From Clostridiaceae bacterium (GTDB taxonomy: Bacteria; Bacillota; Clostridia; DSM-8532): a stretch of 7,719 nt of DNA. Shown here piece by piece: positions 1 to 5,730 of this stretch (position 1 is the stretch's first letter; every line of letters starts with the position of its first letter). Under the pieces are notes generated by a model. It ran no database searches. It was not told the origin of the DNA and saw only the letters and a list, made by a program, of their open reading frames with translations. A program made the translations under genes and the position numbers. The DNA lies in contig JANYKF010000435.1 in the NCBI GenBank assembly GCA_025361665.1, positions 1-7,719 of the forward strand. The letters run 5' to 3'.

Positions 1-878
1 GTCTTGAATTGCCCTGGATCACCTTCAACCGGCGCAGGTTGACGCGTGATTTCGGCGTCATCAGCCATTGGATGGGTATTCCAAAGAATCAGGCATATGG
101 CGTAGAAGGCCCCATCGATCCGGAGCTGGGCTATTTCCTCATCCGCGGAGCGGATTTTGCGCCGAAGGCCATTCTATGGAATTTTGCCGGCCACAACTCC
201 TTCCATTTTGATGACAAGTATTCTGCGGATATCGCCTATGCCGTGCAGCAGGCAATGGATGAGAAGGTCGGGACCCATATTCCCTGTTTGTATGCCACCG
301 GTTGCAGCGGGGATCTGAATTATTACGATTATGGCAACAACGACGCCCAGGGAAACAACTTCGGGCTTGATAAAGCCACGGAAGCCATTGCCAGCGCCAT
401 CGCGGCATCTTATCGGGAGGCCTGCACATTGCCGGAAGTGGAATTGGGCGCGGTCAGTGCTGAGCTGGTGATGGGCACGCGCGATATTTCCAGGGAATGG
501 TGGAAGGACGATATCCACAAGAAGCTTCCGGGCTGGGAAGAATCCAATTATCAGGAGAAGGAACTGGATTTCCGACGCAAGGAAGGGAAATCGACCTACA
601 CGACCGAAGTCATCGCGATGCGCGTCGGCAGTTGGGCATTGGTTGGCCTGCCGGGTGAGGTATTCGTTCAGTTTGGCCTGGACATCAAGGGAAAATCGCC
701 TTTCCGCAATACATGGGTGGCGGCCTACGCAGACGATTACGCCGGATACATCCCCACGCGGGAAGCGTTTGTGAACGGCTCCTATGAAGCCTGGCCGGTA
801 TTGAACGCCAGAGTCGGCCAGGAAGGCGGATACCTGATGGTGGACAAGGTTGTGGAAATGCTTGAATCACTTGTGTAG
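1..878 (+). CDS. Neutral/alkaline ceramidase-like (PF04734-type) hydrolase, 5'-truncated by the window
   Basis: The frame is open to the left edge (first whole codon at 3), so the N-terminus lies outside; a TTG at 9 is only an internal codon. The 291 visible residues match the middle and end of the neutral/alkaline non-lysosomal ceramidase family: an FNRRR block, EGPIDPELG, a GCSGDLN turn and a LPGE...GYIPT end. This is a zinc amidase fold; family members cleave N-acyl bonds, but the small cytosolic-looking bacterial members have no settled substrate. In the Pseudomonas enzyme zinc is held by two His, a Glu and a Tyr. Three equivalents can be seen here: the His of FAGHN (codon 192), the Glu of LPGE (codon 657) and the Tyr of GYIPT (codon 747). 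The first His lies in the missing part. Aligned on the next gene, about 120 or more residues are missing. The gene is followed after 97 nt by its paralogue. It looks intact where visible; family is fairly sure, substrate unknown. Confidence 0.8.
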   Translation, partial: LELPWITFNRRRLTRDFGVISHWMGIPKNQAYGVEGPIDPELGYFLIRGADFAPKAILWNFAGHNSFHFDDKYSADIAYAVQQAMDEKVGTHIPCLYATGCSGDLNYYDYGNNDAQGNNFGLDKATEAIASAIAASYREACTLPEVELGAVSAELVMGTRDISREWWKDDIHKKLPGWEESNYQEKELDFRRKEGKSTYTTEVIAMRVGSWALVGLPGEVFVQFGLDIKGKSPFRNTWVAAYADDYAGYIPTREAFVNGSYEAWPVLNARVGQEGGYLMVDKVVEMLESLV

Positions 879-922
879 GACTTTGGAAATGGTTCACAGC
901 TGGCGTTGGGCCCGGCAAATTC

Positions 923-946
923 CTGTGTGGAATCACAGATATTCCA
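923..946 (+). other. Short competing inverted repeats between the two ceramidase-like genes
   Basis: TGGAAT (928-933) can pair with ATTCCA (941-946) around a 7-nt loop. CTGTG (923-927) can pair with CACAG (934-938) around a 6-nt loop. The two stems use overlapping sequence, so they exclude each other. A further ATTCC at 919-923 can also pair with GGAAT (929-933). The group ends 14 nt before the Shine-Dalgarno sequence of the next gene. Four T residues follow the second stem, too few for a convincing terminator. The arms are short, so chance is a serious alternative. Confidence 0.25.
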
Positions 947-960
947 TTTTCTAGAATTGA

Positions 961-966
961 AAGGAG
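961..966 (+). promoter_or_regulatory. Ribosome binding site of the second ceramidase-like gene
   Basis: AAGGAG lies 9 nt before the ATG at 976 and is a near-perfect Shine-Dalgarno sequence. It fixes the start and shows that this degenerate paralogue keeps a proper translation signal. Confidence 0.8.
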
Positions 967-975
967 TTCATCCAA

Positions 976-2169
976 ATGAAATTGAAGCAGATGACGGCCG
1001 GTGCCGCCGAGTTGGAGATATGCGAAAACCAGTTTGCCAGAGCCCTTGCGATCGTGAGTGGCCACAGGAAGATGCTTTTCCTTGTACTTGATCTGGCCGG
1101 ATTTCCGAGTGAATATGCGGAAGGATCCTTGGCGGTCATCTGTGCCCAATGCGGGCTGTCTTCTGATGAGGTCATGATGGTGTGCTCAGGAACCCGGAAA
1201 GGTCCCGTGACAAGTCCCCGTTACGGGGCTGTCGAAGTGGATGAAGCTTTTTTAAAGGACCTTTCGGGAAAACTCCCCCACATTGCCTCTGATGCGATGA
1301 ATGCCTTGAACATGGCCTCCGTGGGTACCTACAGGGCCAGTATGCCGCATATTGCCCATGAAGGCAGATATCTCACCCGCAACTACAAGGTCGTGAATGA
1401 GTGGATGGGTCTTCCCAGAAACGAGGTTCTGTCTCCGGAAGGACCCACCGATCCCGATCTGGATGTCCTTGTCGTGCGGGATCTTGCCGGTGAACCGTTG
1501 TCCCTGATTTGGAGCTATGGCGCTTCTGATCATTTTGAAAAGAGCCTCGCGCAGGCTGTGCAGGAAGAAATGGACAACCGTTTCGGAAGGCATGTGCCTT
1601 GCCTGTATTTGCCCGGCTGCGGAGCCAATGTCCAGTTCACCTATGACCTGGGAAAAACGGTCGGACTTCTGGCAGACAGCATCATGGCTGCGCAGGCGAT
1701 GGCTTGCTGCGACCCGGCAGCCATCATCGACTCTGTGAAGAAAAATGTGATTCTGCCGGTGCGGGACTACTTCTGCTTTCAGGATCAGGCGGAGATCGAG
1801 TTGAAATATCCGGAAGGCTCGGTGGCTTTTGCGCAAGAAATTGAAGCGCTGAAAAAGGATGGGCAAATTGCGTTTGCCACGACCATCCAGGCTGTCCGCA
1901 TCGGGAACTTCGCCATCGCCGGTTTTCCAGGGAACAGTTTTGCCGCGCTGGGACTCGAATTGAAAGCGCGATCCTCCTTCAAGACCACTTGCGCAACCGG
2001 TTACTGCAACGATTCTCTTGGTTATGTCATGCCTGACAAATCATTCGCGTACGGGGGCTTTGAAGGGTGGACTGCCCGGTGGGCCAAATTGTCAAAGGGA
2101 TGCGGAGAATTCCTTACGGATGAATTGTCTGCCATGCTGAAAGAACTTATTGCTGGTCACGCACAATGA
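976..2169 (+). CDS. Ceramidase-fold paralogue lacking most zinc ligands (probable pseudoenzyme)
   Basis: A 397-residue protein with no signal peptide or membrane segment. It aligns end to end with the preceding partial protein through RYLTRN (131-136), EWMGLPRNE (142-150), EGPTDPDL (155-162), AVQEEMD (204-210 region) and HVPCLYLPGC (206-215), and so belongs to the neutral/alkaline ceramidase-like family. The metal site is changed. The usual THTHSGP reads SGTRKGP (71-77), so both His are lost. The His seen in the upstream gene's FAGHN is Ser184 here. The Glu of PGE is Asn320. Only the Tyr of the LGY motif (Tyr350) remains. The usual DITP...G segment near the N-terminus is also missing, shortening the front. 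The frame is nevertheless open throughout, with a strong ribosome site. A regulatory or structural partner of the upstream protein, a binding protein, or an enzyme with new chemistry are all possible. Hydrolase activity of the classical type is unlikely. Confidence 0.8.
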   Translation: MKLKQMTAGAAELEICENQFARALAIVSGHRKMLFLVLDLAGFPSEYAEGSLAVICAQCGLSSDEVMMVCSGTRKGPVTSPRYGAVEVDEAFLKDLSGKLPHIASDAMNALNMASVGTYRASMPHIAHEGRYLTRNYKVVNEWMGLPRNEVLSPEGPTDPDLDVLVVRDLAGEPLSLIWSYGASDHFEKSLAQAVQEEMDNRFGRHVPCLYLPGCGANVQFTYDLGKTVGLLADSIMAAQAMACCDPAAIIDSVKKNVILPVRDYFCFQDQAEIELKYPEGSVAFAQEIEALKKDGQIAFATTIQAVRIGNFAIAGFPGNSFAALGLELKARSSFKTTCATGYCNDSLGYVMPDKSFAYGGFEGWTARWAKLSKGCGEFLTDELSAMLKELIAGHAQ

Positions 2170-2269
2170 GAAATGACACGCATCATATAATGACAAAATA
2201 AAAAAGGCTTTTCATCAGAATCTGCACAGGCATGACGTGGAGCCTTTCCTTGGCGTATCGCTGCAAGGC

Positions 2270-2276
2270 AGGAAGG
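2270..2276 (+). promoter_or_regulatory. Ribosome binding site selecting the ATG at 2283
   Basis: AGGAAGG lies 6 nt before the ATG at 2283. The upstream in-frame ATG at 2232 has no comparable site, and the 17 residues it would add do not resemble the family, so the start is placed at 2283. Confidence 0.7.
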
Positions 2277-2282
2277 CAACAA

Positions 2283-3236
2283 ATGGCAAGTGTAATCGTT
2301 CAAAATGTACATGAGAATCCGGACCTGTCGGGAATGCTGGATGCCCTTGGCATCAGCGGCTCAGGGACCCTCATCAAACCCAACTGGTCGACCCCGGACC
2401 CTGGATTCTACAGCGATGCCGAGGGCATGGACACCCTTTTGTCCGCCATCCCGGGGAAAAAATATGTCATCGAATCATATATGTATGGGCGGACAACTGA
2501 TCACAAACGAATTACGCCGGATAACGGAAAGGAACACTGGGAATGGTTTCGGGAACAGGAGGCAGACTTTCTTCAACAAACCGGGATAGCCGCTGTGCTG
2601 CGAAAGCATGAAGCGGAATCCATCAACATCACGGAAGAATACTGGTCAGGCAGAACCGTTGACCCCGAAACCATCCGGGAACTGGTTGAAACCCAATTCC
2701 CACCTGTCAAGGCGCTGGAACTGTACGGGATGATCCCCTCCAAACTATATGCCTTGCGGCATCTGCCGATGATCAGTTTTGCGAAGATCAAATACCAGGT
2801 TCCGAATGTCGGACGGTACTCAACCTTTTCACTCAAGAACCTGTTTGGACTGATTCCCGTACCCAACCGCCATTACTATCATGACATCGGGCTGCCGCAA
2901 AGCATCATGGACATCGCCAAAATCTATAAATCTCTGTTTGGGATAGTTGGAATTGTGGATGCTTCAAGGCATATCGCCGTGTATCGTGAACCAGGGAAAA
3001 ACAAATACAAGATGATTTTTACTGAATACGACTTGATTGAAAACACGGGATTGCTCCTGGCCGGCAAAGACCTTGTTACTTTGGAAGCCTACATCAATCG
3101 GATGATCGGGCAAGAACCGGAACTTCATGAGGTTTTGAGCCTGGCGAAAGAGACATTCGGGAACTGGGATGAAAAGGAGATTGACTGCATTCCGGATGAG
3201 CTGCTTGCCATCTTCAGGCCATATCTGGAGGACTGA
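2283..3236 (+). CDS. DUF362 domain-containing protein
   Basis: A soluble protein of 317 residues from the preferred start (334 from the ATG at 2232). DUF362 features seen are LIKPNWS (30-36), the central SFAKIK...STFSLKNLFGLIP stretch (165-192), a conserved His-containing turn RHYYHDIGLP (196-205), GIVGIVDA (220-227) and a late LLLAGKDLVTLEA segment (258-269). The biochemical role of DUF362 is not established. Some members carry 4Fe-4S ferredoxin domains, but this one has a single cysteine (302) and so binds no cluster of that kind. It follows the ceramidase-like pair by 113 nt on the same strand, which suggests but does not prove co-transcription. The gap holds no convincing terminator. Family call is fairly sure; function unknown. 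Confidence 0.75.
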   Translation: MASVIVQNVHENPDLSGMLDALGISGSGTLIKPNWSTPDPGFYSDAEGMDTLLSAIPGKKYVIESYMYGRTTDHKRITPDNGKEHWEWFREQEADFLQQTGIAAVLRKHEAESINITEEYWSGRTVDPETIRELVETQFPPVKALELYGMIPSKLYALRHLPMISFAKIKYQVPNVGRYSTFSLKNLFGLIPVPNRHYYHDIGLPQSIMDIAKIYKSLFGIVGIVDASRHIAVYREPGKNKYKMIFTEYDLIENTGLLLAGKDLVTLEAYINRMIGQEPELHEVLSLAKETFGNWDEKEIDCIPDELLAIFRPYLED

Positions 3237-3259
3237 TGAAAATTAGTTTAACAGCCGGT

Positions 3260-3276
3260 CTGCGTTGCCTGCGTTG
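3260..3276 (+). repeat. Small tandem direct repeat CTGCGTTG
   Basis: CTGCGTTG occurs at 3260-3267 and again at 3269-3276, separated by one C, about 25 nt upstream of the AT-rich palindrome before the ROK gene. It could be a tandem half-site or chance; nothing else in the window repeats it that I noticed. Confidence 0.3.
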
Positions 3277-3302
3277 AATTTCCAATGAAGATGGGCTGCA
3301 AT

Positions 3303-3315
3303 TTTAAATATTAAA
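3303..3315 (+). promoter_or_regulatory. AT-rich palindrome over the -35 region, possible operator
   Basis: TTTAA (3303-3307) and TTAAA (3311-3315) are perfect inverted arms around ATA. ROK repressors such as NagC, Mlc and XylR bind AT-rich palindromes at promoters, so self-repression by the downstream gene product is plausible. The arms are only five bases and AT-rich sequence often looks palindromic, so this is weak. Confidence 0.25.
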
Positions 3316-3330
3316 GTCTTGTGCTATAAT
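3303..3330 (+). promoter_or_regulatory. Extended -10 promoter of the ROK gene
   Basis: TATAAT at 3325-3330 is preceded by TG at 3322-3323, giving a full extended -10 (TGnTATAAT). TTTAAA at 3303-3308 matches the -35 consensus at four of six positions with a 16-nt spacer. The transcript would start near 3337, leaving a leader of about 70 nt before the ATG at 3410. It is the best sigma-70-type promoter I found in the window. Confidence 0.65.
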
Positions 3331-3398
3331 CTTCCGGTATCCAAACGGGAATTCTTATGCTTGATTCACGTGGCGCCCCAACTTGAGTCATAGAAACC

Positions 3399-3404
3399 GA
3401 GGAA
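3399..3404 (+). promoter_or_regulatory. Ribosome binding site selecting the ATG at 3410
   Basis: GAGGAA lies 5 nt before the ATG at 3410. The longer in-frame alternative starts at a TTG (3383) whose nine added residues overlap this site, so the ATG is preferred. Confidence 0.65.
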
Positions 3405-3409
3405 GCAAA

Positions 3410-4630
3410 ATGAGTGAATGCGTACCTTCGATGGCCACGAACACGGAAGCATTGCGAGCGCTGCAGATGATCAAGCGCCATGGCGGGTTGACCCGCCAGC
3501 AGCTTGCCGAATGCCTGGAATGCAGCCCGGCGAAAATCAGCATGCTGCTGAAGGAGCTGGACGAATTGGGCGTTGTCGAGGAAGGCGAATCCCAGGATGG
3601 CGGCAGCGGTCGCCGGGTCAGGCAAATCGTGTTGTCCGGCAAGCCCGCCCAGTTTGTCGGCGTGGAGCTGGGCAGCTTCGAAATCCGCGTGGCACTGGCG
3701 GACTTTGGCGGAACAATACTGGCAAAAGACAAAATTCCCGAAGACAGCAGCATAGACATCCCAAGCCATGTGCTGGAGCGCCTGTTTGGGCTGATTGACA
3801 GTTTTCTGGCTGCAAATGCCGCCATGGCCACCCATGTGAAAGGGCTGGCCCTGGCCCTCTCCGGTGTGGTTGATCCTGTCGATGGAACAACCCGGTATTT
3901 TCGCAACCAGAAGGTGTGGGAAGGTGTGCCCATCAAGAAACTGGTCGAAGAGCGCTTTGGCATGCCATGCTTCATTGATGACAGCAGCCGCGCCATGGCG
4001 GCGGCTGAAAAACGCTGGGGCTGCTGCAGGAACAGCAGCTGTTTTGTGCTTCTTTCTCTGGGTGGAGGATTGGGCGCGGGTGTCTACATCAAAGACGACA
4101 TTTTCCGTGGTTGCGGATATGCCGGCGAAATCGGACATATGATCATCGATCCGGCTGGCCCCAGATGCAATTGCGGAAGCCATGGGTGCCTGGAAAGTTT
4201 TGTGTCGGGCTACGCATTGGAAAACCGGGCTCGCAGGGCTTTGAGCGAGGGTGTCTACACCAGCCTGGATGCGGAGACCCTGACGGCGAAGACCATCATC
4301 ACGGCAGCCGCGCAAGGGGATAAGTTTGCCTTCGGAGCCGTCAGTGAGATGGCCGAGCGTCTTGGTGTGGGTATTGCCAATGTCATCAACATCTTCAATC
4401 CCGAAAAGGTGGTTTTGGCCGGCGGACTTTCCGGAGCGGGGGATCTGCTGCTTCAGCCCATCCGGCAGATTGTGCGCTCCACAGCGCTCAGCACCCTTGC
4501 CCAGCACTGTGAAATCATCATTTCACCTCTTGATGAGTACTCTGCCGCCATCGGCATGACGGACATCTTCACATCATGGTCGCTAGGAACCGGTGCCAGG
4601 CTGAAGAAGATGACAGGGATTGGCATCTGA
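3410..4630 (+). CDS. ROK-family transcriptional regulator (NagC/XylR type)
   Basis: The product is 406 residues, the usual length for ROK repressors. Residues about 12-70 form a winged helix-turn-helix: LTRQQLAECLECSPAKIS with the following helix (27-56) and a GGSGRR wing turn (64-69). A sugar-kinase-like domain starts near 82. Its zinc site is intact: GEIGH (239-243) and CNCGSHGCLE (253-262). The glycine loop LGGGLGAG (217-224) is present. Kinase features have decayed. The first phosphate motif reads VELGSFEIR (85-93) instead of the D-x-GGT form, and the place of the catalytic Asp appears to be Ser192 in FIDDSSRAMA. It should therefore sense a sugar or sugar phosphate and bind DNA rather than phosphorylate. 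It has its own promoter. Targets may include its own gene and neighbours on either side. The 3' end overlaps the convergent oxidoreductase gene by 48 bp. Confidence 0.88.
   Translation: MSECVPSMATNTEALRALQMIKRHGGLTRQQLAECLECSPAKISMLLKELDELGVVEEGESQDGGSGRRVRQIVLSGKPAQFVGVELGSFEIRVALADFGGTILAKDKIPEDSSIDIPSHVLERLFGLIDSFLAANAAMATHVKGLALALSGVVDPVDGTTRYFRNQKVWEGVPIKKLVEERFGMPCFIDDSSRAMAAAEKRWGCCRNSSCFVLLSLGGGLGAGVYIKDDIFRGCGYAGEIGHMIIDPAGPRCNCGSHGCLESFVSGYALENRARRALSEGVYTSLDAETLTAKTIITAAAQGDKFAFGAVSEMAERLGVGIANVINIFNPEKVVLAGGLSGAGDLLLQPIRQIVRSTALSTLAQHCEIIISPLDEYSAAIGMTDIFTSWSLGTGARLKKMTGIGI
4583..4630. other. 48-bp tail-to-tail overlap of two convergent genes
   Basis: The ROK gene stops at 4628-4630 (TGA) and the oxidoreductase gene stops at 4583-4585 (TAG on the - strand). 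Both reading frames cross the overlap without a break, so 15 codons of each tail share DNA. There is no room for a terminator before either stop, so transcripts from the two sides are likely to overlap. Confidence 0.85.
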
Positions 4631-5623
4631 TGGCGGGCGGGTTGCAAGTATCTCGTGCTCCCGCAGCTTCAGTACCACTTCGACGGCCTGTCTTGCCTCA
4701 AGAGTCGTGACGACAAAATCCGTTCCGCTTTCCAGGCATTTGAGAAAATGTTCTGACTCATCCCGATACGGGTTTCTTTCCGCATAATGGTCGCCATACC
4801 ATCCCGTCAAATCTGTCATCACGCCATCTTCGTATTGTTTCAGCGTCAGGTTGAACCCGACCATGTCGCACTGCAGGACCCCACGATCGAAAACAAGCCG
4901 GAAACCGCTTGTGAAAGGATATCCGGCCGGCATCAGGTGGCCTGTGTCTAGAGAAGCGCTGACTCCGCTCCTGAAGCCAAGACAACCGATCGCATGGAAA
5001 AAGCCGCTCCCGGAACGCGAGGAATCCTGCCTCTTGATCAGAGCCATCTCAATGGGTTCCCCGAGCAGCCAACAGGCCAGATCAATGTCATGAATCTGAA
5101 AATCCATTACGGTTCCACCAGAAGCCGAAGCGTTTCCAAGCCAGTTCTTGTCGCTCCACATCGGAGTCGGACTCATGCGCCAGGCACTGAAGTGGACTGG
5201 GCAGCCCAGGGAACCGTTGTCAATCAACTCATGCGCCTTGATGTTCTGACCCATGAACCGGCAAACATGTGCGACCATGATGCGGCGACCCTGTTTTTTG
5301 GCCGTGGCCATCATGTCGTCAATATCAGGAAGACATAAGGCGAATGGTTTTTCTACAAGGACGTGTGAGCCATGCTCAAGGGCCATGATGACACTGTCGC
5401 GATGCATAAATGTGGGAAGGCAGATGACGACTGCTTCCGGCTGTTCCGCTACCAACAATTGCTGAAAATCGGCGTAATGCCGGGTGGAACCCAGTGCTTC
5501 GGCATCGGCGGATTCGAGTTTCGGATCCGCGGTAACGACGGAGAGCCCCAAACTTCTCAATTGAACCAAGTGTTTGCGGCCGATATACCCTAATCCGGCC
5601 AGGCCGACTTTGGTGATAGCCAT
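4583..5623 (-). CDS. Gfo/Idh/MocA-family NAD(P)-dependent oxidoreductase
   Basis: A 346-residue protein starting at the ATG at 5623, set by GGGAGG 8 nt upstream; the longer frame to 5701 adds 26 unrelated residues. The N-terminal Rossmann fold has GLGYIG (10-15), an acidic strand end TADP (31-34) and the family EKP motif (91-93) with the catalytic-type Lys92. The C-terminal substrate domain has GGTVMDFQIHDIDL (169-182), with the conserved His178 and Asp of the family. Such enzymes oxidise or reduce a hydroxyl/keto pair on sugars, sugar nucleotides or inositols. Next to an aminotransferase, the likely job is making the keto group to be aminated, as in WlbA/WbpB or GnnA, but the substrate cannot be read from sequence. 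It is the last gene of the - strand operon, 107 nt after the aminotransferase. Its final 15 residues are encoded opposite the end of the ROK gene. Confidence 0.88.
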   Translation of the reverse strand: MAITKVGLAGLGYIGRKHLVQLRSLGLSVVTADPKLESADAEALGSTRHYADFQQLLVAEQPEAVVICLPTFMHRDSVIMALEHGSHVLVEKPFALCLPDIDDMMATAKKQGRRIMVAHVCRFMGQNIKAHELIDNGSLGCPVHFSAWRMSPTPMWSDKNWLGNASASGGTVMDFQIHDIDLACWLLGEPIEMALIKRQDSSRSGSGFFHAIGCLGFRSGVSASLDTGHLMPAGYPFTSGFRLVFDRGVLQCDMVGFNLTLKQYEDGVMTDLTGWYGDHYAERNPYRDESEHFLKCLESGTDFVVTTLEARQAVEVVLKLREHEILATRPPSDANPCHLLQPGTGS

Positions 5624-5631
5624 GAATGATG

Positions 5632-5637
5632 CCTCCC
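5632..5637 (-). promoter_or_regulatory. Ribosome binding site of the oxidoreductase gene
   Basis: On the - strand this reads GGGAGG, 8 nt before the ATG at 5623. It decides the start in favour of a protein beginning MAITKVGLAG, which puts the Rossmann glycines at the normal distance from the N-terminus. Confidence 0.75.
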
Positions 5638-5661
5638 GGTGCCTGCCATCGTGATTGGTGC

Positions 5662-5682
5662 AATGCTTCGTGATAAAGCATT
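5662..5682 (-). repeat. Hairpin I between aminotransferase and oxidoreductase genes
   Basis: AATGCTT (5662-5668) and AAGCATT (5676-5682) are perfect 7-bp inverted arms around a 7-nt loop. The hairpin lies 24 nt upstream of the ribosome site of the oxidoreductase gene. No U-run follows, so it is not a normal intrinsic terminator. It shares the TGCTT/AAGCA core with hairpin II. Confidence 0.5.
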
Positions 5683-5692
5683 TGTCCTGACA

Positions 5693-5710
5693 TGCTTTCA
5701 TGGGAAAGCA
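5693..5710 (-). repeat. Hairpin II / 18-bp palindrome TGCTTTC-N4-GAAAGCA
   Basis: TGCTTTC (5693-5699) and GAAAGCA (5704-5710) are perfect 7-bp arms around a 4-nt loop. This is compact enough for a stable RNA hairpin and also shaped like a dimeric protein operator. It begins 20 nt past the stop codon of the aminotransferase gene and lies 10 nt from hairpin I. No U-run follows on the - strand. Confidence 0.55.
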
Positions 5711-5730
5711 ATCGTCCGGATTTATCGGGT

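Noticed and set aside
139..518. Opposite-strand open frames across the first ceramidase-like gene
   Set aside because: Low-complexity Arg/Pro/His-rich translations without ribosome sites or family features; shadows of the real gene.
1252..1866. A 204-codon - strand frame opposite the pseudoenzyme gene
   Set aside because: No domain, no ribosome site, and the + strand frame aligns throughout with its paralogue.
2186..2191. TATAAT in the gap before the DUF362 gene as a promoter
   Set aside because: The -10 match is perfect, but the 16-18 nt window upstream has no -35-like hexamer and there is no TG for an extended -10, so it is not listed as a promoter.
2203..2247. AAAGGCT (2203-2209) and AGCCTTT (2241-2247) as a hairpin or terminator
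   Set aside because: The arms pair perfectly over 7 bp, but the loop is 31 nt with no inner structure I can see and no T-run follows.
3251..3299. CAGCC (3252-3256) with GGCTG (3295-3299) as a terminator after the DUF362 gene
   Set aside because: Only 5 bp with a loop near 40 nt. The T-rich stretch that follows is interrupted and is better explained as promoter sequence.
3358..3362. TGCTT near the ROK start as a copy of the half-site found at 5662-5710
   Set aside because: No inverted partner is present at the right distance, and a 5-base match is expected by chance.
3311..4507. A 398-codon open frame on the - strand opposite the ROK gene
   Set aside because: Long, but it mirrors the ROK coding frame, its translation is His/Gln/Ala-rich with no recognisable domain, and the + strand product has clear ROK motifs.
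5624..5701. N-terminal extension of the oxidoreductase to the ATG at 5701
   Set aside because: The added 26 residues are Cys/His-rich and unlike the family, they are encoded across the two hairpins, and the ATG at 5623 has a better ribosome site.
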